This document shows, piece by piece, positions 47,701 through 57,479 of a stretch of DNA of 64,000 nt; position 1 is the first letter of the stretch, and each line of letters opens with the position of its first letter. The position numbers and the translations under genes are program-made. The notes beneath the pieces were generated by a model, which saw only the letters and a list, made by a program, of their open reading frames with translations, was not told the DNA's origin and made no database searches. Source of the stretch: Paragordius varius (lineage: Eukaryota > Nematomorpha); assembly GCA_964247055.1 (NCBI GenBank), contig OZ176059.1:1860001-1924000 (forward strand). Reading direction: 5' to 3'.

Positions 47701-49571
47701 AAAATACTGAAAGGTAATAATAAATTATGCGCCATAAAATTATATTTAATAATATAGAGTAATATTAGTTTGAAAACACATAATTTATTTTTAGAGCGTT
47801 GAATTTGATTTGTTTAAGGGTGAATTTGAATTGTTCAAGGGTGAATTTGCACTGTAAATGGTATATTACAATTTAATTCATTTTACTAAAAAAATATAAT
47901 ATTGGTGCTGTTCTCAATTATTTGGATGGACAAAATAAGTGTTGAAAGTTATAAAATCAATCATAATTCTACGGAATATATTAAATATATACAAAGATAT
48001 TTTAGGATAATAATGAGAATGTTAAATTCATCTTTCTTGCCCAATCGGGTATTAATAATATTTCTAAAATGGCAACAATTCTTTTACCCCCTTAACATTG
48101 AAATTAACATTTCTTGGGAAGAAATTTATATGAAGCTGGAGTGAAAATATTTCAACCAGCCAAAAATACTTTTCTAGTCCCCGATAAGATTTCCTTAGAT
48201 CGGAACGAGTATCTGGTGAAGGATTCTTGGAATTTCGGATATGACTTAAAAGTTTAGCAACCGCGTATATCAGTTCAAAGGTAACATCGACGAGCTAATA
48301 CGAGATGTATTCATATGTGGTTTAAAGGAAAAACAACTAGAGGCAGAATTACTTAGAAGGTTAACACGAGGGCATTAAACAATGATAGAGTAGTGTGGGC
48401 TTAAATAAAGTTTTACATTTGGCTTTAGCGCATATATGAAAATTCAAATTCTCGCCTGGAATCAAACTCAGTGAGAGCGATAAGGTAATAAAAATGATGA
48501 AAGCTATAATAAATGAAATCTATAATGACAGATAATAATAATGAAATATATCTGGTTAGACCCAAATCTAGCGTAAAACCATGTTTCAAATGTAGTCGCA
48601 TATGATATTATCAATATTATTATTTTTCTATTGCTCCGATTCCAATGCTTTCTGGTCGGGCGAGCTTAAGTTAATCTGGACTTTCTTTTCGCCCTCTTAA
48701 TTGATTAGTATGTTTTCGTTAGACCCTACCTCTAACATTGATATTATATGACAATAATCCACAGTCCGTTCTGCTACTTTTCCTTCTCACCTGGAACGAA
48801 ATCACGTATATACCATTTACAGTTCAAATTCACCCTTGAAAAATTTTGAATTCACCAATAAAATTTTATTTAAAATTAACATAACACTAAAAAAATATTA
48901 ATTTATGCCATATGGAATATATTTCTTATTAATGATGAGTTATATTAGCTGCCCGAAAATAGATATTTTATTTCTAGGGTAAATTTGAAATGTTCAAGGG
49001 TAAAATTGAACAGTTCAAGGGTGATTAATTACGTTTTAGAAATATTCGTGTCGCAGGTGTCTCATTTATACCATTGTCATGTGCTGACCTATAAGCCCAC
49101 AGTATACCTGGTTTAACCGGCGTTCTGAATCTGTGCTACTTCACAGAATTACATATATATATATATATATAATAGTGCATTTTCAAGGGTTTAAAATAAC
49201 CCTTTTTGCACTAAACCAATTGGCCGAGAGTAGTATGGCGCGCACAAGTTACATGCTTAATATTAGAGGAACTTAATACTATACTCTATTCTTGAAAAAT
49301 CACCGGACTTATAATACGACGCCATTATCAGTTACAATCATCTCTGGGGTTTCATATCGTTCGTACAAACCACACAACTTTCTAAAACTTTTAAAATACT
49401 GATCGAGTTTACTGATTGTTTTAAGCTGTGTCACTTCCACCCAATAAAATTATAAAGACAAATATATGTATTGCAAAAAGAGAGCCATACTTTTTTGAAC
49501 ATAGATTTATTGTATACCATTTACAATTCAAATTCACCCTCAAATAAATTATATAAGATTAAAAACTACCA

Positions 49572-49610
<39 letters not shown>

Positions 49611-52600
49611 TACAGTGATCTATAAGTAGGACCCAGTAGAGTTTATCTACGGGTGCTATATCGAGAGAGTCGGACTTACTTCAATGTTGAACACCGTAAC
49701 TTTTGACAACTTGAACATCTTTGGACCCATTTTTCGATATTTCTATTTAAGGCCAAAACACACCAGTCTTATCTAACGCTTTCATGGACCGGATACCAGG
49801 TGTGACATTTATGAAGATACAGTAAAAATTGAAATTATACGGGCAAATCGTTAAAATATAAAGACAAATATTTTTTTCTAAAAGACAATCATATACTTTT
49901 TTGAACCTTAGTTTTTCTCAGATAAAATAAAAATATTAAATTATACCTGGAAAATATAAAATTGATTGTGTTACCAAATTAGACAACTATATATTTCATT
50001 CTTCTTTCGAATTTAGAAAAATAAGCTATAATTACAAAAAGATAAGATTTACAAAGTATGGTTGGTTGTCTTATAGAAAAAAATATTTGTCTTTATATTT
50101 TTACGTGTTTTGTCCGTATAATTTCAATTCTTCCTGTAAGTTAGAATATCAACCCTCATGCTTTGGGGAACAATAGGACAGTCACCTAGATTAGATATAT
50201 AAAGCAGTATGACTTTTCAATATCATTTCTCAATGGTTTATAGGACTGTACCCCGGAATAATACCAATCATTGGTCTTTCGTGCTGCCTTAATTTGTTTA
50301 CACATCTCATGGCTTATAGTTCCCTTTGTCCTTGTTTAAGATTAACTTCGGACACCATAGCAAACCTAGCTACTGCGCTATATCCTCGTCATTGTCACAC
50401 TCTTAAGTTAGTTCAATTTGTAGTCTTGATAGTGAATCTGTTAGATTTTCGGTTATCGAGTAGAATATTAGGTTGGAGTCGAAAATAAATGTTTTTGTGA
50501 TCCATCCGAGCAATTTACTATTGTTTAGCTCACCTAATATACGTTGATCGAATACTTTAATGAGAGGTTTATGGTTTGCTCTGATATGGAATTTTCTACC
50601 ATTTTTACTACTTTCTATATGATCATTCTTATTTATCGTTCTGACAGAGTTCGATTCCAAGCGAGAATTTTCATATATGCGCTAAAGCCAAATTTAGAAC
50701 TTTATTTAAGCCCGGTGTAACATTGCCTAATGCCCTCGCGGGTAGGTACTTGCTAAGTAATTCTGTCTCTAGCTATTTTTCCTTCAAACCACATATGAAC
50801 ACATCCCGTATTAGCTCGTCGATGTAACCTTTAAACTAGTATGCGCGGCAACTAAACTTTTAAATCTTACTAAGAACTCCAAGAATCCTTCCCCAGATAG
50901 TCGTTACGATGTAAAGAAATCAAATCGGGGGCTAGTAAAATATTTAGGGTTGGTTGAACTATTTTCACCCCATTTTTTTCCGTTTAGTATCTTTATAATT
51001 TAAATTTTAAACATTCTGATAGAAAAAAAGAAAAAAAACGAAAGAAGGGGGGTTATAACTATACATACTAAACTATACACCTAACATCCAAATGTGATAT
51101 ATCAAGCGTAGTTGAACCACGGGCAATTAACTGTGCCAATTGTTGAGCACATCCTCCGCTAAGCATAATACCGCTACTATTGAAACCCGAACCGTGGAAA
51201 TAACCCGCGACATTTATATCCGCTCCAATCAACGGTTTATGATCCGGTGTAAAAGATTCTACATATCGTAAACAAAAAAATAGATAAAGTCAAAATTATA
51301 CCATAAGTGTGTGTCAACCATACTTTTTAAACCATATTTTGCTATAGAAACTATCGTTTTGTGTTACGAAATATGGAATTGAAATTAAATCAGGGAACAC
51401 TTTCAATTATATAATCAACAATTGTAATTAACTCATATATGAAACAAAGAATCAAAAAGTATGGTTGTCTCAATAGTAAATATATGTGTCTTTTCGTTTC
51501 AACATTTTATCTTTTAATTTTAATCGTACGAAAAAAACGAGCAATAAATTTCCATCTTTATATAATTTACGAACATGTGAAAACTTTAAATTTATTATAT
51601 ACCATATCCACAAACAGTTGATTTTATGCCCGTATGTTTTAGGGCTGGCATAAGCTCCAAACTGGCCCGTAAATTAGGTTCAAACACGGTCCAATCCAAC
51701 TCAAACAGGTGAAAAGGTTGTTGCGAAAGAGTATCAGCTGATTTTTCCAGGAAATCATCAGCTGATTTTTCGGAAGAATCCTTTGTTGTTGAAATTTCAA
51801 TTTTTTTCTCATCAATGCTAAAGTTATTTTTTTGTGCAAATAAAATTCCATTCGTTTGTACAGCTATGGGGTTTTGTTCATAACCACCAAAAGCTAGTAC
51901 TTGACGGCCTTGAAGTTTAATATATACGCTCCGGTCATGGTCTCTAACATTGGGGACTGGTTTATCTAGGGGTGTAATTTTTGCGGAGTTACCATTTTCT
52001 AAAAACATACACACACAAATATAGAAATAGAGATTTTTAAATGTGATTGGATGATAGTTAAAACTTATTTATATAGCTCTACTAAATTGGCTAAGAAAAT
52101 ATTGAGCAATAAAAAACATGTGTATATTATTTGACAATTTTAGCGTCCTATGGACATAGACTCACAAATTTTTAAAATGATAAGATGATGGATATAATTA
52201 ATTATAATAAAAATTGATGATTGATGAATATAAATTTCGCAAAAAAAACCTTCTTCAAGGTTAATGAAACTCAGTGTGTAAGGTTTAAATTTTTAGTTAT
52301 ACAAAAATGTTAGTTTTAAAAAATGAAAAAAAATGTACTTTTTGCCCATGTATTTCTAATATATAGAATTATTACCTATAAGTCACCCTTGACCGATCCA
52401 AATAAACATCTCGAATTTACACTCGATATTTTAAATTCACTCTTGAACATATCATATTTACTCTAAATAAATTACGTGTTTTCAACCGAAATTACCTATA
52501 TTTCTAATAGTATAAAAGAAGCGTTGCTTAAAATTTATATAATAAAGAAAAAAATGATAAACTATGACATAAAGTAATAATTTTGATAATGAGTTAGAAT

Positions 52601-55600
52601 TGCCCAAAAACATATATTCGTTATTTGGGTTAATTTAAAAAGTTCAAAGGGTGAATTTGATTTAAATAGGTATACCATTTACAATTCAAATTCACCCTTA
52701 AACAATTCAAATTCACCCTTAAACAATTCAAATTCACCCTTAAACAATTCAACTTAACCCTCAAATAAAAATTAAAAATTATCTCTATTTTAATATATTT
52801 TAAAATATATATTTTGTTTTAAATTAAATTAATACAAAAAATAATAAACTATGCCATAAAGATAAATTTCATATTAATAATGAGCTATATTATTTCAAAA
52901 ACACATAATTTTTTAGAATAAATTTGAATGTTTAAGGGTGATTATAAATTGTTCAAGGGTGTTGTTTGAATGGCATATTGAAACACGTCTAAAAACATTC
53001 AAAACTTCATTCTATTTACAATCCTATTACCTTATTTAAAAATTAAAAATAACATATTTAAAAGGCATTCATACGCTTTGAAATTTCATAAAACAAACTA
53101 TTTAAACAAAGTAACTAACTAGGAAAATGGCGTCCAAAAGCGTAAGGTTGAAACTTTGGGAGTAAGTTGAGTCCGCCCGGTTCAAAGATTGGTTCACTGA
53201 CAACGTAGCTGTGTAGGAACGCGGTTTGTGGCACGGTGATCACGTGATCCCCACGTGAACTACACGTGTTTGCCAAGTCAGGTGCCCAAACGCCACATGC
53301 ATTTACCAGCGCATCACATGTGACATCATGTGATTGCTTAGCAGTAGCACCATCATCCATAAGCAGACGAACACCCTTAATACGTGACGAGGTATGCGTC
53401 ATCACGTGTTGTTGTTCATCGTTTGGAGCGGTTAAAATTGATTTAACAGATGTATTTTCAAATACCTATAAGGTGTGTTTTAAATGCTATTTTTAATCCT
53501 TTTTTTTAATTTTTAGATTTAAGTTTAGTAAATACAATAACCAGTAATAGGACATAGCTGTATTTTAAACGGATAAAATGGTATTTAATTCATAAGTATT
53601 TTTACATGTTAAGGATCTAAAGCTTTTAAAAATGCTTTCAAAAGTTCATAATTGGTTATTTTTTATAAAAAAAATATTTCTCTACCTGAGCACCGCGGGT
53701 TTTAGCCCACCCCACAAGAGCGTTACAGTAGGTGTTAGGGTCAACACCCCCATCCCCAGGGCTGTAAAGTGCCCCAAAAACTTGGGACGGGTCAATCAAA
53801 CAATGGACGTCGGAGAGTTCGCATGGCCGTAACATGTAGGATTGAACATCAAAAAATTTACCAAGCTAGAGATAAGATATATTTTGATGGAAAAATGTAA
53901 TAATTTAAAGACAAATATTTTTTTATAAAATGACAGTCCTAATTTTTTAAACTTGATTCCTTTGAATTTATTTGACCCGTGTCAAACTGCAATTACAATT
54001 GTGAAATTTATATAGGATAGATTAAGTTTTAAAAAGTATAGTTAGTAGTCTTTTGAACAAATAATTTGGCTTTGTATTTTACGTTATATCTGTATTATTT
54101 GAAGTTATACCTGTGTATATTCTACCCATAAAAAAATTAGACAATTAAATCGTATTAATGCGTGACAATTTTTAATGCTAGCACCATCATTAGACTAATG
54201 GAGGTTTGTCGCATCTTTTCACATATATTTTAAACCCTAATATTGCATTTATATCAAAGTAGCTTAAAAAGTTTAAAAGATATTTGAAAAATGACATATA
54301 AATGTAAAAATTTTAAGTTACATTCGTTCGCCATTTAAAAAAAAATATAGAAAGGCGGCGTGAGATGAGAATTTACAATTTTATATTTTTTAAAAAAATA
54401 AAATTTTTGGTATAATGCGCCTCAAACGCTAAAGAACGCATTTTTTACAATCGGCTTAATATCTTACATACTTTTTAAATATTTAAATTTTAAATCGCTC
54501 TGGGATACTAATCTGCCCAAAGGGTGTTGGGGTGTTAAACAAATTTAACTCTGTAATAGAAAAAAATGGGAATAAGTTCCTTTTTTATACTAAAAAAGTA
54601 TTATAATTATTACTAACGCAATACAAACGCAATTTTCGGTATAAACATTGCCATAAAATGAAAAACGGCTTATTTGGTGACATTAAATAATAAATATATT
54701 ACAGTAATGAGAAATTTTTGGTGATTATCATTAAATGGTTACAATAAGGGCATATATTCCACATGTGCATTATTATGTATCATTTTAGATATTTAACATT
54801 CCGATTCAAATTGGGGTACACAAATACCGCAGACTATATTTATTAGGTTAATATTTTTAAAAAGCTACTGAAAGAAACAATCCCATTTACATTTATGCTT
54901 CTATCCTAATAAAAATTATATAGGCGTATCTAAATAAAATTCAGTTTCGAAATAAAAATTTCATATCATAATACTTCAATACCATTTTTATTTACAACAT
55001 TTTGCACAATATCATGTATTTTTAATTTTAAAGGTAAAATTAAGCTAATTTTATATTTAAATCACTTCTAACATAGATAGAAAGAGAAAACATGGTTAAT
55101 TTTGTATATTTAGATTTAGTTAATGCATATATGTCATCGTTTGGTTGCCTTAAAATAAGTAAAGTATTTTTAAATAATTTTTTTCATATTTCGGTTCATT
55201 AATGTTTTATAAGTGCAAACATTTGCTATGGTTTCAATTCCTTCCATATTTTTTAAAGTATTTAATGAGGATCCAACGACCCCAATTTGAATCGAAGGAC
55301 CAAAAATGAATGTGTTCTATTCTAATGTTAATTAAACAGTGCATTTTTATTATCCATTATTTCAGAAATGTATAATATATCTTATAAAAATAAAAAATCT
55401 CATACATGTGGTGGCAACAACAACAGACGACAAATAAATTAAACCAATCATTTTTAGTTATTTACAGTCATGTATCCTTTATAAAATTTATTCTTTTCAT
55501 TAAATTTGTATAAATATTTGGCAAAGAATGGATAAAACAAGAGCTCTGTGGTAATTTTTATACTTTATTGATGAATATGATATTGTTAATACCATATAGC

Positions 55601-57026
55601 TCTTGTTTTTTCCATTATTTACCAAATAGTTATACCCATTTAGTGAAAAAAAATAAATTTATGATAAAATAAAGGATACATGACTGTAATATACGAAACT
55701 AGCCAATAAGAGCAGTCGTTCGTTATTGTATAAAAGTGATAGGTTAACCATAGTACGCACATGCGCACATGAAACAAGTAGTATGGTCTCGCCTAACATT
55801 GGCTAAAATTATAATTCGCAGTATCTAAAATAAGTTTATAACGTTTGTATAAAACTGTAGTAAAAAATCCATATTTCACTCAACATGTCATAACAGGAAA
55901 ATTTAGTTTAGACCAAAAAAAATTTTAAATTAGATTTTTAAACAAGGTCAAGTCAGGCTGTCACACAAACAAAAATACAAGACAGAAATTAAGCATTAAA
56001 CAATCAAACACCAAATATAAAAATATGGGAAAAAAATTCAAAAGCATTCAAATCTACTTCTTATGTATGGAAAAAAACAAATGGTTATAAAATTTAACAT
56101 TTTTCCCCTATTATTCATTCAATTTTGGATTAACTTTCTTTCATAGTATACGCTACTGTATTATATAGTAATGACCTTTTATAAACATAAAATGTTATAA
56201 CATTATGTGAAATAAAATTTCAAACATATGTTAAATTATCATAAATAATTTATATCAAAAAAATAAATATAATTTAATGGCATTCCGCATAAATTAAGAT
56301 AGAAAAGTTATGATAAATCCTTAAGTAACTTTAAAATATTATAATATATTAAATGATTGATAATTATAAAATAATTTATAAATTACTAAAAAAATGTAAT
56401 TCTATAAAAAAATAACTGTTTGTAAGCGTTGGTATTCTTTAAGGCGTTCAGCATTAGAGGCGATAAATACGCCTCCATTTTCTTCCCAGCCAGATGGTTG
56501 ACCAGTTTCTTTCTCCAAATTTTTCATGAGCCAACGCGTATAATTAAGTAATTGTATCTCGGTATCATTTGGTCTAAGTCTCCAAACTAAACCTATAGAA
56601 TTGTATTTAAGCAAAGTTTTAAAAATAAGGTTTGATAAAATGAAACAAAAAAGATTAAAAACCTCCAGTATGCCAGGTTGTACCGCTTGTAAGTTGGGCC
56701 CGTTCAATAAGGGCTACATTTGTAACATTATCTTTAACTAAATGATATAACATGCTACAACCAAATACACCTCCGCCAACGATAATAACGTCATAATGTT
56801 TTTTCAATTGATGATCTGTCGAGGCGTTCGAACAAAGATTTCGAATAATTTGGAAATGTAAGTTACTAGCATATTTATTTACAAGGAATGATTTATGTTT
56901 TTTATTTATAGAAATGCTATAGTTATTTGAATGTTTAAATGTTAAAAAATTATTAAATTTTAAACAAGCGTGGATACTAGACATATGTGAATGCACCAAT
57001 GGAGGTGTGCAATATGAAAAAATCAT
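25775..57026 (-). CDS. SARDH: Sarcosine dehydrogenase, mitochondrial (complete, 17 exons)
   Basis: FAD/folate enzyme oxidising sarcosine to glycine in the mitochondrial matrix. Exons in transcript order (high-low): 57026-56663, 56592-56417, 53865-53686, 53465-53120, 51998-51603, 51258-51081, 45408-45267, 43669-43539, 41805-41648, 40856-40741, 39781-39358, 37553-37400, 36206-36029, 35655-35550, 28268-28043, 27168-27023, 25995-25775. Phases agree throughout: 3642 nt, 1213 codons. Basic N terminus suits mitochondrial import. [11 protein letters not shown] (about 80-90) is the FAD site; H119 in TTWHTGG matches the flavinylated His. [14 protein letters not shown] and [12 protein letters not shown] follow. 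The GcvT-like C-terminal half has [58 protein letters not shown] and ends [15 protein letters not shown]. It exceeds human (918) through low-complexity inserts, several Asn/Lys-rich. Introns are full of mobile DNA. Confidence 0.95.
26262..26546. mobile_element. M1 MITE copy
   Basis: CAGTAAAAATTAAAATTATA left, TATAATTTGAATTTTTACTG right, TA flanks. SARDH intron 16. Confidence 0.85.
26590..26918. mobile_element. M1 MITE copy, old
   Basis: Diverged ends (GTGAAATTATATACGGATAA; TTATTCGTATAATTTTCTCA) but the same internal order. SARDH intron 16. Confidence 0.6.
27733..28019. mobile_element. M1 MITE copy next to SARDH exon 15 donor
   Basis: Left CATTAAAAATTGAAATTATA, right TATAATTTCAACTATTACTG. 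Ends 23 nt from the SARDH exon 15 splice donor at 28043. Confidence 0.85.
28800..32560 (-). mobile_element. Ty3/gypsy retrotransposon fossil
   Basis: Minus-strand remains in family order. A gag region with a CCHC zinc-knuckle-like segment lies at about 31700-32550, then reverse transcriptase (about 30520-31250), RNase H (about 29400-30240) and integrase with its zinc-binding and core parts (about 28860-29260). The element is thoroughly broken, with many breaks, and is old. Recognisable LTRs were not found. An M2 MITE (31349-31662) is inserted between gag and pol, and an AT microsatellite (29270-29301) lies inside. All within SARDH intron 14. Confidence 0.8.
31349..31662. mobile_element. M2 MITE inserted in the gypsy fossil
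   Basis: ATACCATTTACA left end, CAAATTCACCC units, reverse-oriented core (AACTCATTATTAATATAAAA), three GGGTGAATTTGAATTG-type units, right end GTAAATGGTATA. Confidence 0.85.
32590..32940 (-). mobile_element. Second gypsy fragment, direct copy of the RNase H-side segment
   Basis: Matches 30030-30410 in the same orientation (shared GCAAAACTTGTGCAGTGCA, ACAAAAGGGATAA, GATGGTGTGATGG). A broken fragment of a related element. Confidence 0.7.
33020..33960 (+). mobile_element. Inverted gag-side gypsy fragment
   Basis: 33022-33310 is an inverted copy of about 32200-32550 (shared AATTTCCTTGATTTGTATTC, GATGGCCAATCA). The rest to 33960 is diverged, retroelement-like and without identifiable domains. Broken. 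Confidence 0.6.
34006..35384. mobile_element. M3 foldback element with nested palindromic 21-bp arrays
   Basis: A 1379-bp element starting TATACCATTTTTCATGCAAA and ending in its exact inverse. The outer arms carry tandem 21-bp units around CAAGCAAACGCAACA. The next about 250 bp of each arm pair as well (CATTTTGATTTTGCCCATAA versus its inverse near 35090). Inside lies a second array with a different unit (TTCAAGTTGGTCCTTGAAC, 34470-34560) and its partial inverse at 34952-35020. No coding potential beyond frames created by the 21-bp period. Unique in the window. Confidence 0.85.
35742..35818. mobile_element. M2 right-end fragment
   Basis: Three GGGTGAATTTGAATTG units ending GTAAATGGTATA. Core and left arm are absent. 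Confidence 0.7.
35873..36000. mobile_element. M1 left-half fragment beside SARDH exon 13
   Basis: Left half only, with the variant GACAACCAACCCCATAC also found in the copy on the other side of exon 13. Ends about 29 nt from the exon 13 donor. Confidence 0.65.
36227..36535. mobile_element. M1 MITE copy upstream of SARDH exon 13
   Basis: GGAAATTATATACGG left, ATAATTTCAATTTTTATTG right. Shares the ACCAACCCCATAC variant with 35873-36000. Starts about 20 nt from the exon 13 acceptor. Confidence 0.75.
36788..37102. mobile_element. M2 MITE copy
   Basis: TATGCCATTTAAATAACCC left, core with AATAATGAGTTATTTTAGC, right GTGAATGGTATA. SARDH intron 12. Confidence 0.8.
37895..38206. mobile_element. M2 MITE copy
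   Basis: TATACTATTTACAATTG left, CACCCTTGAAAAACAATTC units, core, right AAGGGTGAATGGTATA. SARDH intron 11. Confidence 0.8.
38263..38575. mobile_element. M1 MITE copy
   Basis: CAATAAAAATTGAAATTATA left, ATAATTTTAATTTTTACTG right, TA flanks. An AT microsatellite (38377-38412) lies in its centre. Confidence 0.8.
38733..39046. mobile_element. M2 MITE copy
   Basis: TATACCATTTACAATTCAAA left, right GAACTGTAAATGGAATA. Inserted beside a (TA)n tract at 38697-38726. Confidence 0.85.
39999..40694. mobile_element. M2 MITE copy with expanded and higher-order array
   Basis: The left arm holds about 450 bp of CAAATTCACCC units. A longer block (CACCCTTCATTTCAAATTC ... CACTCTTTAACATTTC) repeats four times between 40070 and 40440. 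The core follows, then GAACTGTAAAAGGTATA. SARDH intron 10. Confidence 0.8.
41288..41575. mobile_element. M1 MITE copy, diverged
   Basis: AGTAAAAATTGAAATGATAA left, CATTTATTTCATTTTTACTG right. SARDH intron 9. Confidence 0.7.
41875..42930 (-). mobile_element. Dead mariner-family DNA transposon
   Basis: Minus-strand reading gives scattered mariner transposase matches in order: a [14 protein letters not shown] start, [13 protein letters not shown], then GKKPQWA, then [10 protein letters not shown] (family HDNARPHT), and a C-terminal [15 protein letters not shown] end. Frames shift several times and stops are frequent, so no intact transposase remains. I could not identify its terminal repeats with confidence, and they do not obviously match M1 or M4. 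SARDH intron 8. Confidence 0.75.
43176..43454. mobile_element. M1 MITE copy
   Basis: CAGTAAAGATTGAAATTTTA left, TATAACTTCAAGTTTTACCG right, TA flanks. SARDH intron 8. Confidence 0.8.
44400..45266 (-). repeat. Decayed tandem copies of the SARDH exon 7 3' edge and donor
   Basis: The exon 7 end codes [10 protein letters not shown] and is followed by a GTAAGT donor (45261-45300). Worn copies of this edge (TATATAAGGG.GATTGTCTAAT on the plus strand) recur in the intron at about 44410, 44565, 44705, 44815, 44925 and 45090, spaced 110-160 bp. Each is followed by similar intron sequence rich in AAACCTAAAAACCC and AATAAAAATG.TTTTTAGC. Confidence 0.65.
46479..46723. mobile_element. M2 MITE copy
   Basis: TATACCATTTACAATTCTAA left, reverse-type core, right GAACTGTAAATGGTATA. 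Confidence 0.85.
47028..47326. mobile_element. M1 MITE inserted in the left palindrome arm
   Basis: CAGTAAGGATTGAAATTTTA left, AATTTCAATTTTTACTG right, TA flanks. Absent from the matching position of the right arm, so it inserted after the inverted duplication. Confidence 0.85.
47521..47864. mobile_element. M2 MITE copy, left terminus worn
   Basis: Four CAAATTCACCC-type units, core (ATGCGCCATAAAATTATA), three right units and GCACTGTAAATGGTATA. Confidence 0.8.
48809..49026. mobile_element. M2 MITE copy in the right palindrome arm
   Basis: TATACCATTTACAGTTCAAA left. Core GATGAGTTATATTAGCTGCC. Ends in AAGGGTGATT without the final TGGTATA. Confidence 0.75.
49513..49608. mobile_element. M2 left-end fragment plus AT microsatellite
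   Basis: TATACCATTTACAATTCAAA followed by a truncated core; (AT)n from 49572 to 49608. Confidence 0.7.
49820..50136. mobile_element. M1 MITE copy
   Basis: CAGTAAAAATTGAAATTATA left, TATAATTTCAATTCTTCCTG right, TA flanks; inside the gypsy fossil. Confidence 0.85.
51285..51535. mobile_element. Degenerate M1 copy
   Basis: Internal inverted blocks CAACCATACTTTTTAAACC and AAAAAGTATGGTTGTC remain; termini lost. SARDH intron 5. Confidence 0.6.
52381..52670. mobile_element. M2 MITE copy, old
   Basis: Diverged CACCCTTGACCGATCC-type units, recognisable core (TTACGTGTTTTCAACCGAAA), right part GGGTGAATTTGATTTAAAT. Abuts the next copy. Confidence 0.6.
52671..52977. mobile_element. M2 MITE copy
   Basis: TATACCATTTACAATTCAAA left with three near-identical CACCCTTAAACAATTC units, standard core, right end TTTGAATGGCATA. 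Inserted at the end of the previous copy. Confidence 0.85.
53880..54118. mobile_element. Degenerate M1 copy
   Basis: AAAGACAAATATTTTTTTA and AAAAGTATAGTTAGTAGTC mark the two halves; ends worn. SARDH intron 2. Confidence 0.5.
54200..55430. repeat. Dispersed repeat family C copy
   Basis: Matches parts of 6300-6600 in the same orientation (ATCTAAATAAAATT.AGTTT; TTTAGTTAATGCA.ATGTCAT). No coding. SARDH intron 2. Confidence 0.5.
55465..55686. mobile_element. M4 palindromic MITE, second copy
   Basis: CAGTCATGTATCCTTTATAA left, ATAAAGGATACATGACTG right, TA on both sides, with the same CAAGAGCTC hairpin centre as 21210-21429. SARDH intron 2. Confidence 0.9.
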
Positions 57027-57479
57027 AAACAGAAATTTTTATTTAAATATGTAAAATGCTGGCTTTGTGACATTTTTGGGAAAATCAAGTCGGCCCATCC
57101 TTGTAAGGAAATTTATATATATATATATATTCAAAAGGCGCCTACGGTTACTAGGTCATTTTCTTGTAAAATATAAGTTTTTGCTATACAAAAGTCCAAA
57201 ATTATTAATTACTATTGGACAAACAATAGGAATCGTATGCTTATTCGAGTTTAAAAGCGGGCGTTTTGAACGTTTTTAATGGCCGAGGGTGACAGAGTGA
57301 TCTTTTTTGAACAAGCTCCACACCACATGGAAAAATGGAAATTTATAATGAACATTGGCATTAAAATAAATTATTAAAAAAGCGTAGAATTTAACTTTAA
57401 TAATAGGTTTTAATAATTTAAAATTCAGAGAAGTAAGTTAACATATTAATCAGTCCATTCTTGACCCTATAAAATAGGT

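Larger units (their letters stand above)
46725..49262. mobile_element. Palindromic nest of Ty3/gypsy fossil fragments
   Basis: 46740-46945 and 47375-47515 are repeated in inverse orientation at 49045-49262 and 48620-48790 (shared CCCACAGTATACCTGGTTTA; CGTGATTTCGTTCCAGGTGA). Between the arms, 47900-48480 is a plus-strand gag-like segment. The material is broken and old. Younger insertions sit in it: an M1 at 47028-47326 in the left arm only, and M2 copies at 47521-47864 and 48809-49026. SARDH intron 6. Confidence 0.65.
49265..50990 (-). mobile_element. Ty3/gypsy retrotransposon fossil
   Basis: Minus-strand remnants in order: gag-like (about 50645-50990, an inverted relative of 48135-48475), RNase H-like (about 50403-50660) and integrase core (about 49300-49460). 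Large parts of pol are missing. Broken many times and old. An M1 at 49820-50136 and an M2 fragment with an AT tract (49513-49608) are inserted. Confidence 0.7.

Noticed and set aside
53266-53496. 76-residue plus-strand frame
   Set aside because: Antisense shadow of SARDH exon 4, whose higher GC content lengthens chance frames.
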